Shown here piece by piece: positions 13,043-20,701 of a stretch of 49,027 bases of DNA. The stretch spans positions 1 to 49,027 of IMG/VR virus record IMGVR_UViG_3300044734_000056. One strand, 5' to 3'. Position numbers and translations under genes: made by a program. The notes below the pieces were generated by a model. It searched no databases. It was given only the letters and a program-made list of their open reading frames with translations, and was not told the origin of the DNA. The DNA is from a virus. How positions within the stretch are numbered: the first letter of the stretch is position 1; each line of letters opens with the position of its first letter.

Positions 13043-13831
13043 ATGGCCGCTTCCCGGCCTGAGGGCGTCAGTGCCGTCATGGCGGGCCACGCGCCCGCCG
13101 CTGTCGAAGCCGACGATGCGCGGACCGCGCTCTATCGTCGTCTCGACTATTTCCCGACTCCACCCTGGGCGGCGCGGGCGGGCGCGGAGCTGATCCGGTC
13201 GCTGGATCCGGACGCGCGAACCGTTTGGGAACCCGCGTGCGGAGAGGGCCATATGGCGGCGCCGCTCGCCGAGTCCTTCGACGTGTTCGCGAGCGACATC
13301 CACCCTTTCGGCTTTGGCGATGTCGCGAACTTCCTCGACGATCGCGAGTTCGCTCCCCCGTCTCATGCCGACGCCGCGGACTGGATCGTCACCAATCCTC
13401 CGTTCAACGCTGCGGCCCGCTTCTTAGCGGTCGGTCTGCGCACCGCCCGCCGCGGCGTGGCCCTGCTCCTCCGCCTCTCCTTCCTCGAGGGCGCTGCGCG
13501 CTATCCCTTGTTCTACGGCGCTGCGCCGTTGTCGGTCTGCGCCGTATTCGCCGAGCGGGTGCCGATGACGCTTGGCCGTTGGGACCCGAAAGCCGCGTCG
13601 GCGACGGCCTACGCGTGGTTCCTTTGGCGCAAGGGGGAGACGGGAGCGTCCCCGCGCCTGGCCGGTATCCCACCCGGCACGCGCCAGCGCCTCACCCGCC
13701 CCAATGACGCAGGGCGCTTCGGCTGGCGTAGCGACGCGAGTCTTCTTGACAGGATGGTCGCGGCCGGCCCCGACGAAGAAGAGGACCATCACGGCGGCGC
13801 CAACGACATGGTCGCGGAGGCGGCGGAGTGA
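13043..13831 (+). CDS. adenine-specific DNA methyltransferase-like protein
   Basis: 262 residues from ATG 13043; ATG 13079 is an alternative. It has an AdoMet-binding block VWEPACGEGHMAAPL (residues 61-75), an acidic loop FASDIHPFGFGD and the catalytic NPPF (118-121) in DWIVTNPPFNAAARF, the gamma-like order seen in small phage N6-adenine methyltransferases. The C-terminal third (AYAWFLWRKGE then a charged tail) is less conserved. It follows dam directly, so the two are probably cotranscribed. The ribosome site is only the poly-G tract, and tract length could govern both spacing and the alternative upstream start at 12982. Substrate unknown. Confidence 0.8.
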   Translation: MAASRPEGVSAVMAGHAPAAVEADDARTALYRRLDYFPTPPWAARAGAELIRSLDPDARTVWEPACGEGHMAAPLAESFDVFASDIHPFGFGDVANFLDDREFAPPSHADAADWIVTNPPFNAAARFLAVGLRTARRGVALLLRLSFLEGAARYPLFYGAAPLSVCAVFAERVPMTLGRWDPKAASATAYAWFLWRKGETGASPRLAGIPPGTRQRLTRPNDAGRFGWRSDASLLDRMVAAGPDEEEDHHGGANDMVAEAAE

Positions 13832-14040
13832 TGGGCGCCAGGGGCAGCTTCGACATTCCCAGTGGGCCGAGGCCGAGCACCGCCGGAGCCAAGCGCGCGT
13901 ACCGCCAGAGGTTCGGACACGACTTCACCGGCAGCGACAACGCCATCCGGCAAGTCGCCTCTACGGCATGCTGCTGCGCCGGCGTGCTGGAGGCGATGCG
14001 CGATATCTCGGCGCCATCCCCGAGGGAGCCTAACCCGTGA
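13831..14040 (+). CDS. small hypothetical protein, possible frameshift
   Basis: 69 residues from ATG 13831: GSFDIPSGPRPSTAGAKRAY then RQRFGHDFTGSDNAIRQ. The last part (VASTACCCAGVL) looks unnatural. The adjacent frame over the same bases reads RLYGMLLRRRAGGDARYLGA and IPEGA before a stop at 14033, so a one-base shift near 13955 is possible. The stop at 14040 overlaps the next GTG, which favours the annotated frame. Function unknown. Confidence 0.45.
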   Translation: MGARGSFDIPSGPRPSTAGAKRAYRQRFGHDFTGSDNAIRQVASTACCCAGVLEAMRDISAPSPREPNP

Positions 14041-14351
14041 GGGCCGTTCCCGCCTCCCTCGTCGCCCGGGCCGAGCGGCTGTCGCGCGTGCATCCGCTGG
14101 ACGCGGTGGCCGTGATCACCGGCATTCACCGCACGACGCTCTACCGCCTCCGCAACCGCGGCTGGCGGCCGGGAACGACGGGGCCGCGGCGGCGCCCTGC
14201 CCCGTCCGACTTCTCCATCCAGGCGAAGGGCATGACGTCGGGCGAACTCTGCCGCCACTATCGCGCTGGCACGCGCGCCGTCGCCCGCTGGCTGCGCGAG
14301 AAGCAGCCGCGCCCGGCGATGCGGCCGGGCCCGCGGAGCAAGCGATCGTGA
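14037..14351 (+). CDS. helix-turn-helix protein
   Basis: 104 residues from GTG 14037 (GTGA overlap). The segment LDAVAVITGIHRTTLYRLRN then RGWRPGTTGPRRRP is a HTH with a basic tail, and MTSGELCRHYRAGTRAVARW LREKQ resembles a second HTH. A DNA-binding role in early regulation is inferred; no named family. Confidence 0.6.
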   Translation: MRAVPASLVARAERLSRVHPLDAVAVITGIHRTTLYRLRNRGWRPGTTGPRRRPAPSDFSIQAKGMTSGELCRHYRAGTRAVARWLREKQPRPAMRPGPRSKRS

Positions 14352-14584
14352 GCCTGCTGCGCACCCTTCTCGGCTGGTGGCGCAGACCCCGCACCGGCGG
14401 AGCGGCGCGGCTGGTCGCGGCGCGAGGCAGCATCGACGAAGCGCTGGCCGCGCGGCGTGCGCGACGGGCCGCCTACAGCGAGCGTGCCCGCAAGGCCGCC
14501 GCCACCCGCTTCCGCAACCGCATGGACGCGGCCCGCGGCCGCTTCGAAACCCCCACCACCAGCACGGAAGGAACGACGACATGA
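14348..14584 (+). CDS. small basic hypothetical protein
   Basis: 78 residues from GTG 14348 (GTGA overlap). Very rich in Arg and Ala (LLGWWRRPRTGG, ALAARRARRAAYSERARKAA), helical, with a Thr-rich end. It may bind nucleic acid. Ends overlapping the GapR-like start. Confidence 0.5.
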   Translation: MSLLRTLLGWWRRPRTGGAARLVAARGSIDEALAARRARRAAYSERARKAAATRFRNRMDAARGRFETPTTSTEGTTT

Positions 14585-14841
14585 GCCAGGACAATCAGGG
14601 CGGCAAGGGCACCGTCGCCGGCGACGAGCTGCGCCTGCTGATCGAGCGCATCGAGCGCATCCGCGAGGAGAAAAAGGCGGCAGCCGACGACGAGAAGGAC
14701 GTGTTCGGCGAGGCCAAGGCCCGCGGCTACGACACCACGGCCATCAAGACGATCCTCACCATCCGGAAGCAAAAGAAAGAAGAGTTCCAGGAGCGGGAAG
14801 CCATCCTGGAGACCTACATGGCCGCGCTGGGGATGATTTGA
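14581..14841 (+). CDS. DUF2312 / GapR-like nucleoid-associated protein
   Basis: 86 residues from ATG 14581 (ATGA overlap). Nearly the whole protein matches the DUF2312 pattern: VAGDELRLLIERIERIREEK, KAAADDEKDVFGEAKARGYD, TTAIKTILTIRKQKKEEFQE and REAILETYMAALGM. In Caulobacter GapR, the founding member, this all-helical dimer/tetramer encircles overtwisted DNA and stimulates type II topoisomerases. A phage copy may assist replication or reshape host chromatin. Length is normal and no key region is missing. Confidence 0.9.
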   Translation: MSQDNQGGKGTVAGDELRLLIERIERIREEKKAAADDEKDVFGEAKARGYDTTAIKTILTIRKQKKEEFQEREAILETYMAALGMI

Positions 14842-14842
14842 G

Positions 14843-15277
14843 ATGGCGCAACAAATCCTCACGCCGCCCGGCTCCGAACTCAGGCACGTCGCGACGGGCG
14901 ACGTCTGGCGGGTGGACATGCACTGCCAGCACGCTGTCACCTGCGCCATCCTGCAGGTGATGACACTGCCGGGAAACCCGCCGACCACCAAGGCGTGGCC
15001 GCTCGCCGCGCTGGAGGTGGCCTGTTTCGTGCCCGTGATCCGGCTGAGCACGCTGACCCCGGAAGCCACCGCCTATTTTGCCGACGAGGAGACGCTCCTC
15101 TGGGGTGAGGTGGAGCGCGGCTGGTACGGAGGCGAAGGGGGCGAGGACAGGGGTGCGCTCTTCTACGCCCACCTCCACCGCGCCCGCCGGATATCGATCG
15201 GCGAAGCCTTCCGTCGCTTCGGGCTTGGCGGCGGGCGCTACCATATCCAGCGGCCTCTGTGCGGAGGCGAAGGATGA
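14843..15277 (+). CDS. hypothetical protein
   Basis: 144 residues from ATG 14843, two bases after the GapR-like stop. Segments AWPLAALEVACFVPVIRLST and GALFYAHLHRARRISIGEAF look like a globular alpha/beta domain with four Cys/His residues in the first third (MHCQHAVTCA). No family recognised. It overlaps the next gene by 4 bases. Confidence 0.6.
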   Translation: MAQQILTPPGSELRHVATGDVWRVDMHCQHAVTCAILQVMTLPGNPPTTKAWPLAALEVACFVPVIRLSTLTPEATAYFADEETLLWGEVERGWYGGEGGEDRGALFYAHLHRARRISIGEAFRRFGLGGGRYHIQRPLCGGEG

Positions 15278-15549
15278 ACTTCGCCCCGCACCCCTCCGCG
15301 ACGCGGAAATTCGGGCCGCCGGCCGGCTGGACGCCGGAGAAGGACGGCGAATGCGGCACGCTGGAGATCGCCGATGTCGAGGACGCGCACGGCCACCCGT
15401 TCATGGAGAGCCTGTGGAGGCCGGACCCGGAGGAGCTGGCGGCGCTGAACGCCGGCGCGGCGATCGTCCTCGGGATCAGCGGCCGGACGCACCCGGTGGT
15501 CTATGTCGGCGTCACAGCGGCGCCGCAGCATGACGGGGGTGCGAAGTGA
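15274..15549 (+). CDS. hypothetical protein upstream of C5 methyltransferase
   Basis: 91 residues from ATG 15274 behind GGAGGCGAAGG (ATGA overlap). Sequence includes FGPPAGWTPEKDGECGTLEI and SLWRPDPEELAALNAGAAIV, LGISGRTHPVVYVGV. It is probably a small beta-rich protein. Overlaps the methyltransferase start by 4 bases. Confidence 0.6.
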   Translation: MNFAPHPSATRKFGPPAGWTPEKDGECGTLEIADVEDAHGHPFMESLWRPDPEELAALNAGAAIVLGISGRTHPVVYVGVTAAPQHDGGAK

Positions 15550-18188
15550 CCGCGCGGCTCGGCGACCACGCTCGCGTCTTCCGCCACGGCCACCTCTTCT
15601 CCGGCATCGGCGGCGGGGCGAGGGGGTTCAACCTCACCACGCCGCGCGCGGGAAACCTGCGCGGCCGGTTCGTCTGCGCCGGCGGCATCGACGTGGACGC
15701 TGGCGCGATCGCCAATTTCGGGCGGATGACCGGCACGCCCGGCACGGTCATGGATCTGTTCGACCGCGCTCAGTACGAAGACTTCTGGGGCAAGGCGCCG
15801 CCGGCCGGGTGGCGCGAGGCGATGCCGGGCGACATCGAAGCGGCGTTCGGCGGGCCCATCGACGTCGCCTTCACCTCGGCGCCTTGCAAGGGCTTTTCCG
15901 GCCTGCTTTCGGCCACCAAGTCGAAGACCGACAAGTACCAGGCGCTGAACCGGCTGACCCTGCGCGGCATGTGGCTGCTGCTCGAGGCCTATCGCGGCGA
16001 CCCGGTGCCGATCATCCTGTTCGAGAACGTGCCCCGCATCATGACCCGCGGCCGGCCGCTGCTCGACGAGATCATGCAGCTGCTGCGCGGCTACGGCTAC
16101 ATCGTCAACGAAGACGTCCACGATTGCGGCGAGATCGGCAACCTCGCCCAGACGCGCAAGCGCTTCCTGCTCATCGCCCGCCACCCGGCGAAGATCCCGC
16201 CCTTCGTCTACCAGCCGCCCAAGCACAAGCTGCGCGGCGTCGGCGAAGTGATCGGCAAGCTGCCGCTCCCCGGCGATCCGGTCGGCGGCGTCCACCACCG
16301 GGTGCCGTCGCTGCAATGGCAGACGTGGGTGCGCCTCGCCTTCGTCGAGGCGGGCAAGGACTGGCGCTCGCTCAACAAGCTCCAAGTCCAGGACGGCGTG
16401 CTCAAGGATTACGGCTTGGTGCCGGAAGGGCCCGGCGGCGCCGCGCTGCGCGACAGCGCGCTCGGCGTGTGCCGCTGGAGCGACAGCGCCCCCGTCGTCA
16501 TCGGCAACCACAGGAGCCCGTACCAGGGCCGCTACAGCGTCGCGGACCCCCGGCCGGTGGACGAGCTCTACCGCACGTCGCTCGGCGTCACCCAATGGGC
16601 TGACAGCGGTCCGACGATCGGAGGTCGCGGGTTCCCGCTCAACGGTGCTTACAGTGTCGCCGATCCGCGCCCAGGCTATGGCGCAGCGACCCACCAGAAC
16701 ATTCTCTCGGTGGTCGCGTTCGGCGGGCCTGCGAAGACTGTCACGGGAGCAACCCACGTCGCGGGCAGCGCGCTGAGCGTCGCGGACCCGCGCCCGCTGT
16801 CGACGGACCGCTCCTCCTCCTACGGCGTCCAGCCTTGTGCCAGGCACACCGGCACCGTCGCCGGCGAAAGCTATCCGACGAACGGCGCGTTCAGCGTCGC
16901 CGACCCTCGCCCTACGCAGGCCAACCAGTCGTTCGACCAATATGGCGTGCGGCCGTGGGGCGATCCCAGCGGCGCGGTTTCCGGCCAGAGCCGCCCGGGG
17001 GGCGGCGCGTTCGCGATCGCCGATCCGCGCGTCAACGGGCACGAGAGGAGCGTCATGCTCGGCGTGCGCGCCTGGTCGATGACGGCGCCGTGCCTCAAGG
17101 CCGACATGAGCGTCGGCGGCGGGCCGTTCGCCGTGGCCGACGTGCGGATGCAGGGCGGGCCGCGCTTCAACAGCACCTATCGCGTCATCCGCTACGCCGA
17201 GACCAGCGCGGCGGTGGCGGGGCCGGGTGGCCCGGCCGGGGGCCTGTGCGTCGCCGATCCGCGTGCGCCGGAATCCCCCCTGTTCAAGAAGAACAAGTAC
17301 AAGGTGACGCCGATGGACGCGGCGGCCGGTTCGGTGATCGCCGCCAGCACCACCGGCGACGGCGCCTTCGCCGTGGCGGACCCGCGCCCGGGCCGGGACA
17401 GTGCCGCGCTGCAGGGCAATTGGCGGATCGAGATGTGGATCGGCCCGTCGCGCGCCGTCGTCGGCGCGAGGAAGAGCGGCGCGGCGGCGATCGCCGACCC
17501 TCGACCGAGCTGGGGGATGGGGCGGCACGAGAACGTGCTGCGCATCACGCCCCACGACGCCCCGGTCGGGACCATCCCGGCCAACGCCCATTCGGTGACC
17601 GGCGGTCAGCCGTGCGTCGCAGACGTCCGGCGCGAGCATTATCAGACCGGCGGGCATTACGGCGTGGTGCCGTGGAGCGGGACCGCTTTCACCGTCGCCG
17701 CCTCCGCCTGCCACGACAACGGCTTCAACTCGGTGGCGGACCCGCGGCCAACCTCTGGAACGGATTCGCCGCCGCCCGCGCCAGCGGCGTCCCTGCCGGC
17801 GGCGACGCAGAAGCTGGTGTGCCGCATCGTCGCCGAGGACGGGACATGGCACCGGCCGTTCACCACACTCGAGCTCGGCTCGCTCCAGTCGCTGTTCGAT
17901 CCCGACGAGGCGTTCTTTCAGGATCCGGAGACCGGCGTGTGGCGGGCGCGGAGCGGATTCGAGCTGCTCGGCGGCTCGGATGCGACGGTCAGGGAATGGA
18001 TCGGCAACGCGGTGCCGAGCGAAGCGGCGCGGGCGATGGCGAACGTCGTCGGCGAGACCCTGCTGCTCGCCGCGGCCGGCGAGGGCTTCCAGCTCGACAC
18101 CCGGGCGATTTGGGTGCGGCCTTACGCCCTCGCGATGGCCGTCGACAGCCGCCAGCCGGCGTTCGAGATGGATGGAGGGCGGCTGTGA
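15546..18188 (+). CDS. C5-cytosine DNA methyltransferase with eleven VADPR repeats
   Basis: 880 residues from GTG 15546, about twice the usual length. C5 motifs are present: I, HLFSGIGGGARGFN (16-29); IV with catalytic Cys, TSAPCKGFSG (Cys114); VI, FENVPRI (159-165); VIII, QTRKRFLLIARH (202-213); X, EWIGNAVPSEAARA (817-830). Between VIII and X, where target recognition normally lies, residues about 303-735 hold eleven units of about 40 residues. Each ends in (V/I)AD(P/V)R and usually contains a YGV-x-x-W start and a TVxG turn. I know such VADPR repeats from some phage C5 enzymes but know of no demonstrated role. Multi-specific target recognition or a DNA-clamping scaffold are possibilities. 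It is the last plus-strand gene before a convergent pair. Confidence 0.92.
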   Translation: MTARLGDHARVFRHGHLFSGIGGGARGFNLTTPRAGNLRGRFVCAGGIDVDAGAIANFGRMTGTPGTVMDLFDRAQYEDFWGKAPPAGWREAMPGDIEAAFGGPIDVAFTSAPCKGFSGLLSATKSKTDKYQALNRLTLRGMWLLLEAYRGDPVPIILFENVPRIMTRGRPLLDEIMQLLRGYGYIVNEDVHDCGEIGNLAQTRKRFLLIARHPAKIPPFVYQPPKHKLRGVGEVIGKLPLPGDPVGGVHHRVPSLQWQTWVRLAFVEAGKDWRSLNKLQVQDGVLKDYGLVPEGPGGAALRDSALGVCRWSDSAPVVIGNHRSPYQGRYSVADPRPVDELYRTSLGVTQWADSGPTIGGRGFPLNGAYSVADPRPGYGAATHQNILSVVAFGGPAKTVTGATHVAGSALSVADPRPLSTDRSSSYGVQPCARHTGTVAGESYPTNGAFSVADPRPTQANQSFDQYGVRPWGDPSGAVSGQSRPGGGAFAIADPRVNGHERSVMLGVRAWSMTAPCLKADMSVGGGPFAVADVRMQGGPRFNSTYRVIRYAETSAAVAGPGGPAGGLCVADPRAPESPLFKKNKYKVTPMDAAAGSVIAASTTGDGAFAVADPRPGRDSAALQGNWRIEMWIGPSRAVVGARKSGAAAIADPRPSWGMGRHENVLRITPHDAPVGTIPANAHSVTGGQPCVADVRREHYQTGGHYGVVPWSGTAFTVAASACHDNGFNSVADPRPTSGTDSPPPAPAASLPAATQKLVCRIVAEDGTWHRPFTTLELGSLQSLFDPDEAFFQDPETGVWRARSGFELLGGSDATVREWIGNAVPSEAARAMANVVGETLLLAAAGEGFQLDTRAIWVRPYALAMAVDSRQPAFEMDGGRL
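16452..17750 (+). repeat. eleven tandem ~40-residue coding repeats
   Basis: VADPR-type boxes start at residues 332, 371, 412, 451, 491, 530, 569, 610, 649, 691 and 730, spaced 39-42 residues. The units are degenerate in DNA, so they are old and maintained at protein level rather than a recent slippage array. Confidence 0.9.
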
Positions 18189-18192
18189 CCAG

Positions 18193-18381
18193 CTACGCCT
18201 TGCCCGCCGCGAGTAGCATGTGCTCCAGCGCCACGGACGCGGGGCCGCTGACTGGCACCTCGCCCTTCTCCCAGCGCCGCACCTGGCGCTCGCCGTTGGC
18301 TCCCATGCGCAGGGCCGCCGCAAGCTCCGCCTGCGACAGCCCCAAGGCGAGGCGGGCTTCCTTGACCTCAGCCGAGTTCAT
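18193..18381 (-). CDS. XRE-type HTH protein
   Basis: 62 residues from ATG 18381 behind GCGAGGCG. MNSAEVKEARLALGLSQAEL then AAALRMGANGERQVRRWEKG is a HTH_3 domain that fills most of the protein; the end (VALEHMLLAAGKA) is helical. It overlaps the gene upstream by 14 bases and lies on the strand opposite to its surroundings. It probably autoregulates through the palindrome at 18894-18908. Confidence 0.8.
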   Translation of the reverse strand: MNSAEVKEARLALGLSQAELAAALRMGANGERQVRRWEKGEVPVSGPASVALEHMLLAAGKA

Positions 18382-18844
18382 CGCCTCGCGCTTCACGTGC
18401 GACCTCCGCCCAGTCTCGGGCGCACTCGTCGAGTTCCGGCGCCCAGTCGTCGAGCGACGTGGGGATCACGTCTTCGAAGCGCCTCGGCTGAATGTCGTCG
18501 AGACCGCCGAATTGCCAGTAGAGGCCAAGCATCTGCTTGACGGTCGCCGAGAGGTCCGCGGTCAGCTCCGCCATCCGTTCTGCCACCTGAGCACGTTGGA
18601 GCGGCGAAAGATCCTCCACGTTTGGCACGTTGGGAATGTCGTCTTGGATGAACGGCGCCCAGCCTTCGCCCCAACAATCGACCTGCGCCGCCTCCAGCGG
18701 CCTGTTGAAGCGGTTGCGACGGCAGCCGGGGCGGCAAAAGTAGAGGCGCGGCCCGAAATCGCCGTTCTCGCCCTCGTCGAAATGCTCGGTGTAGCCCTTG
18801 GCCGCCAGCGCGGCGATCGCCGCATCCTTCGTCATCAGTTCCAT
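18368..18844 (-). CDS. hypothetical partner of the XRE protein
   Basis: 158 residues from ATG 18844. The N-terminal half (TKDAAIAALAAKGYTEHFDE, YFCRPGCRRNRFNRP) has a CxxxC pair and basic residues. The C-terminal half is acidic and helical (VAERMAELTADLSATVKQML). With the overlapping HTH gene it forms a two-gene unit like a toxin-antitoxin or accessory lysogenic cassette, but no toxin fold is recognised. Its upstream region holds a TTGACA box and a palindromic operator. Confidence 0.6.
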   Translation of the reverse strand: MELMTKDAAIAALAAKGYTEHFDEGENGDFGPRLYFCRPGCRRNRFNRPLEAAQVDCWGEGWAPFIQDDIPNVPNVEDLSPLQRAQVAERMAELTADLSATVKQMLGLYWQFGGLDDIQPRRFEDVIPTSLDDWAPELDECARDWAEVAREARGDELG

Positions 18845-18893
18845 CGCGCATTCTCCCGTGTCCGGTGGGCCACTGGCCCGATGCCGGGTAGAT

Positions 18894-18917
18894 CGGACAT
18901 TATGTCCGGTCTGTCAA
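18894..18917 (-). promoter_or_regulatory. promoter/operator of the XRE cassette
   Basis: A perfect palindrome CGGACAT-T-ATGTCCG (18894-18908) lies directly downstream of a minus-strand TTGACA (18912-18917). It therefore falls in the spacer of the leftward promoter, where a bound XRE protein would repress. A related word TGTCCGG recurs at 18859-18865. Confidence 0.65.
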
Positions 18918-18933
18918 GCGGAAGTTCAGCCGC

Positions 18934-19167
18934 ATGACCACGGCCCTCATCCCCAGCATCGTGGACATCGTGGTCACGACAGAGAGTTGGGTGCGCATCT
19001 TGTCGTTTCGCGCCGAAGACCTGCGGAGCATGCTTGACGGCGCCGCCGCGGCCGTGCCGTTCCAGACTGAAAGCCGCCAAGTCGACGGCGACGGCTGGTG
19101 CATCGACACCATGGTGCCAGCGCGAGCCGCCCCTCGCCCCATCGAAAGGTCCACTTTCGATGGATAA
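18934..19167 (+). CDS. hypothetical protein
   Basis: 77 residues from ATG 18934 behind GGAAG. TALIPSIVDIVVTTESWVRI then LSFRAEDLRSMLDGAAAAVP is a plausible alpha/beta fold. It diverges from the XRE cassette and overlaps the next gene by 8 bases. Function unknown. Confidence 0.5.
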   Translation: MTTALIPSIVDIVVTTESWVRILSFRAEDLRSMLDGAAAAVPFQTESRQVDGDGWCIDTMVPARAAPRPIERSTFDG

Positions 19168-19564
19168 GCTCATCCCCTCCACCGGCGAGATGCGGCCGGG
19201 GTCGTACATCAACTTCAACGTGCGCGGCTACAAGGCCGGGGACCGGGCGCTGTTCGAGCGGGTGTTCGGCCGGCCGTGCATCGGCACCATCTTCCTGATG
19301 GACGGCAACATTGCCTGCTTCGACCTGGCCGAGGTGATCGACCCGCTGCGCGGCGACGGGACGCCGCCCGAGGGCACCGCGCGGATCTTCGTCACCAACG
19401 TCAAGGCGAAGCTGCGCAGCGCCGCCGGCGACGTGTCCGAGGCGGCCCTGCTTACCGCGCTGGGCGCCGCCTTCGCGGCCGCGCCGAGCTGGTATGAGGC
19501 GGAACGGCAGCGGCTGGTGCGGGCCCATAATCGGACGGCCAAGGCGGCTGGGGGTGGGCGGTGA
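19160..19564 (+). CDS. hypothetical protein
   Basis: 134 residues from ATG 19160: MDKLIPSTGEMRPGSYINFN, then GTIFLMDGNIACFDLAEVID, ending in a long helix (ERQRLVRAHNRTAKAAGGGR). Only the protein's regular alpha/beta pattern and the 4-base overlaps support the call. No family recognised. Confidence 0.6.
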   Translation: MDKLIPSTGEMRPGSYINFNVRGYKAGDRALFERVFGRPCIGTIFLMDGNIACFDLAEVIDPLRGDGTPPEGTARIFVTNVKAKLRSAAGDVSEAALLTALGAAFAAAPSWYEAERQRLVRAHNRTAKAAGGGR

Positions 19565-19980
19565 GCGAGGCCATCAAGAGGATGCTCGCCGAGCGCGCGG
19601 CGGTGGCGGAGGGGAGAGATCTTCCACCGTCAAACGATCGACAGGCCCGCGGGCTGCATCTGCTCCAGCTGCGCCAGCGGGCAATCGAACGCGCTTGGAT
19701 CAACCGTATCGAGATTGAACGCGACCGCGTCTTCGCCCTCGTCGAGCAGGCGGCGCCCTACATCGACGCAGTGACCATCCTAGAGCGGCGTGGCTGGCTG
19801 CCGTCGCCGCTCCTTAAATTGACCTACTGGACCGTCCGCACGGGGCCTAATCCGGACAACAGTTTCGCCGCGCTCAACTACATCGAGCGTATGCTCGACT
19901 TGGCGCGCGAGCGACATGCGCAGGGCCTCGACCCGAATCCCTTTATCAATGACGACGCGGTGGCGGAGCGCGGCCAGTGA
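19561..19980 (+). CDS. hypothetical protein
   Basis: 139 residues from GTG 19561 (GTGA overlap). Mostly helical: AIKRMLAERAAVAEGRDLPP, ARGLHLLQLRQRAIERAWIN, then AALNYIERMLDLARERHAQG. Third base composition is less GC-biased in the second half than in its neighbours. Function unknown. Confidence 0.6.
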   Translation: MSEAIKRMLAERAAVAEGRDLPPSNDRQARGLHLLQLRQRAIERAWINRIEIERDRVFALVEQAAPYIDAVTILERRGWLPSPLLKLTYWTVRTGPNPDNSFAALNYIERMLDLARERHAQGLDPNPFINDDAVAERGQ

Positions 19981-20402
19981 CGATGCAGTGCGCCTCCGGA
20001 ACGCGCGATCAGCGACGGCTGGCGGTCAAGCTGGAGCGCGCCGCGTGGCGGAGCGGCGACAGGGGACCGTGGGAGCATTTCGACCTACCCGGCGGGCTGC
20101 CGGGGCGCGGCTGGTGCCTCGAGGTGCGGCGCGCCAGCCGGAACCGCCTCTACGCCGTCCTGATCCGGCCGGTGGCGACGGATTGGGGTGAGGTCCGCCA
20201 CCTCGCCGTCCGCACCGCCTCCAGCCTCGAGCCGCCCTGGCGCGACAAGCAGCGGATCAAGGACGAGCTGTTCGGCGAGGCCGCCACGGCCGTCGAGGTC
20301 ATGCCGCCGCGCGGCGAGCTGATCGACGCCGCCGACATGTACCACGTCTGGGTGCTCCCCGACGGCTTCCGCCTGCCGTTCACGATCGGGAAGCGGGGAT
20401 GA
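19977..20402 (+). CDS. DUF7694-like phage protein
   Basis: 141 residues from GTG 19977 (GTGA overlap). It reads RNRLYAVLIRPVATDWGEVR then HLAVRTASSLEPPWRDKQRI and KDELFGEAATAVEVMPPRGE, LIDAADMYHVWVLPDG. The WRDKQRIKDELFG...AVEV.P...LVDxADMYHxWVLP pattern is widespread in phage early operons and mobile elements. Its function is unknown to me. Confidence 0.7.
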   Translation: MTMQCASGTRDQRRLAVKLERAAWRSGDRGPWEHFDLPGGLPGRGWCLEVRRASRNRLYAVLIRPVATDWGEVRHLAVRTASSLEPPWRDKQRIKDELFGEAATAVEVMPPRGELIDAADMYHVWVLPDGFRLPFTIGKRG

Positions 20403-20701
20403 CCGCCAGCGCCGCCCTGGCCGCGAGCCTGACGCCTGCGCAGCGGCACGTCGTGCTGCGCTGCTCGGACGCGCAGGAATGGGGCGGCGCAGACTACGGG
20501 TTCACGCGCAACTGGCCGGACCTCGTCTACGGCCGGTACCACGTCTCCTGCCGGACGATCTACGCGCTCATCCGCCTGGGGGTGATGCGGCGGGACAGCC
20601 GGCATAGCGGCTTCTACGGCCTCACCGGCCTCGGCCTTAGCGTCCAGCTTCAATTGCAGCAGCGCGTCCGGCTCCAAGTACCACTTGGAGACGAACCTTG
20701 A
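20399..20701 (+). CDS. hypothetical protein
   Basis: 100 residues from ATG 20399 (ATGA overlap). A winged-helix-like C-terminal part (CRTIYALIRLGVMRRDSRHS then GFYGLTGLGLSVQ) suggests DNA binding. It directly precedes the replication protein. Family unknown. Confidence 0.55.
   Translation: MTASAALAASLTPAQRHVVLRCSDAQEWGGADYGFTRNWPDLVYGRYHVSCRTIYALIRLGVMRRDSRHSGFYGLTGLGLSVQLQLQQRVRLQVPLGDEP

Noticed and set aside
15501-18323. A 940-codon open frame on the minus strand across the C5 methyltransferase
   Set aside because: It is a GC-driven antisense shadow: the sense frame has all methyltransferase motifs, while the antisense product is Arg/Gly/Ala-rich with no domain.
16835-18937. A 700-codon plus-strand frame overlapping the methyltransferase repeats
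   Set aside because: Arg-rich alternate-frame product created by the regular repeat and high GC.
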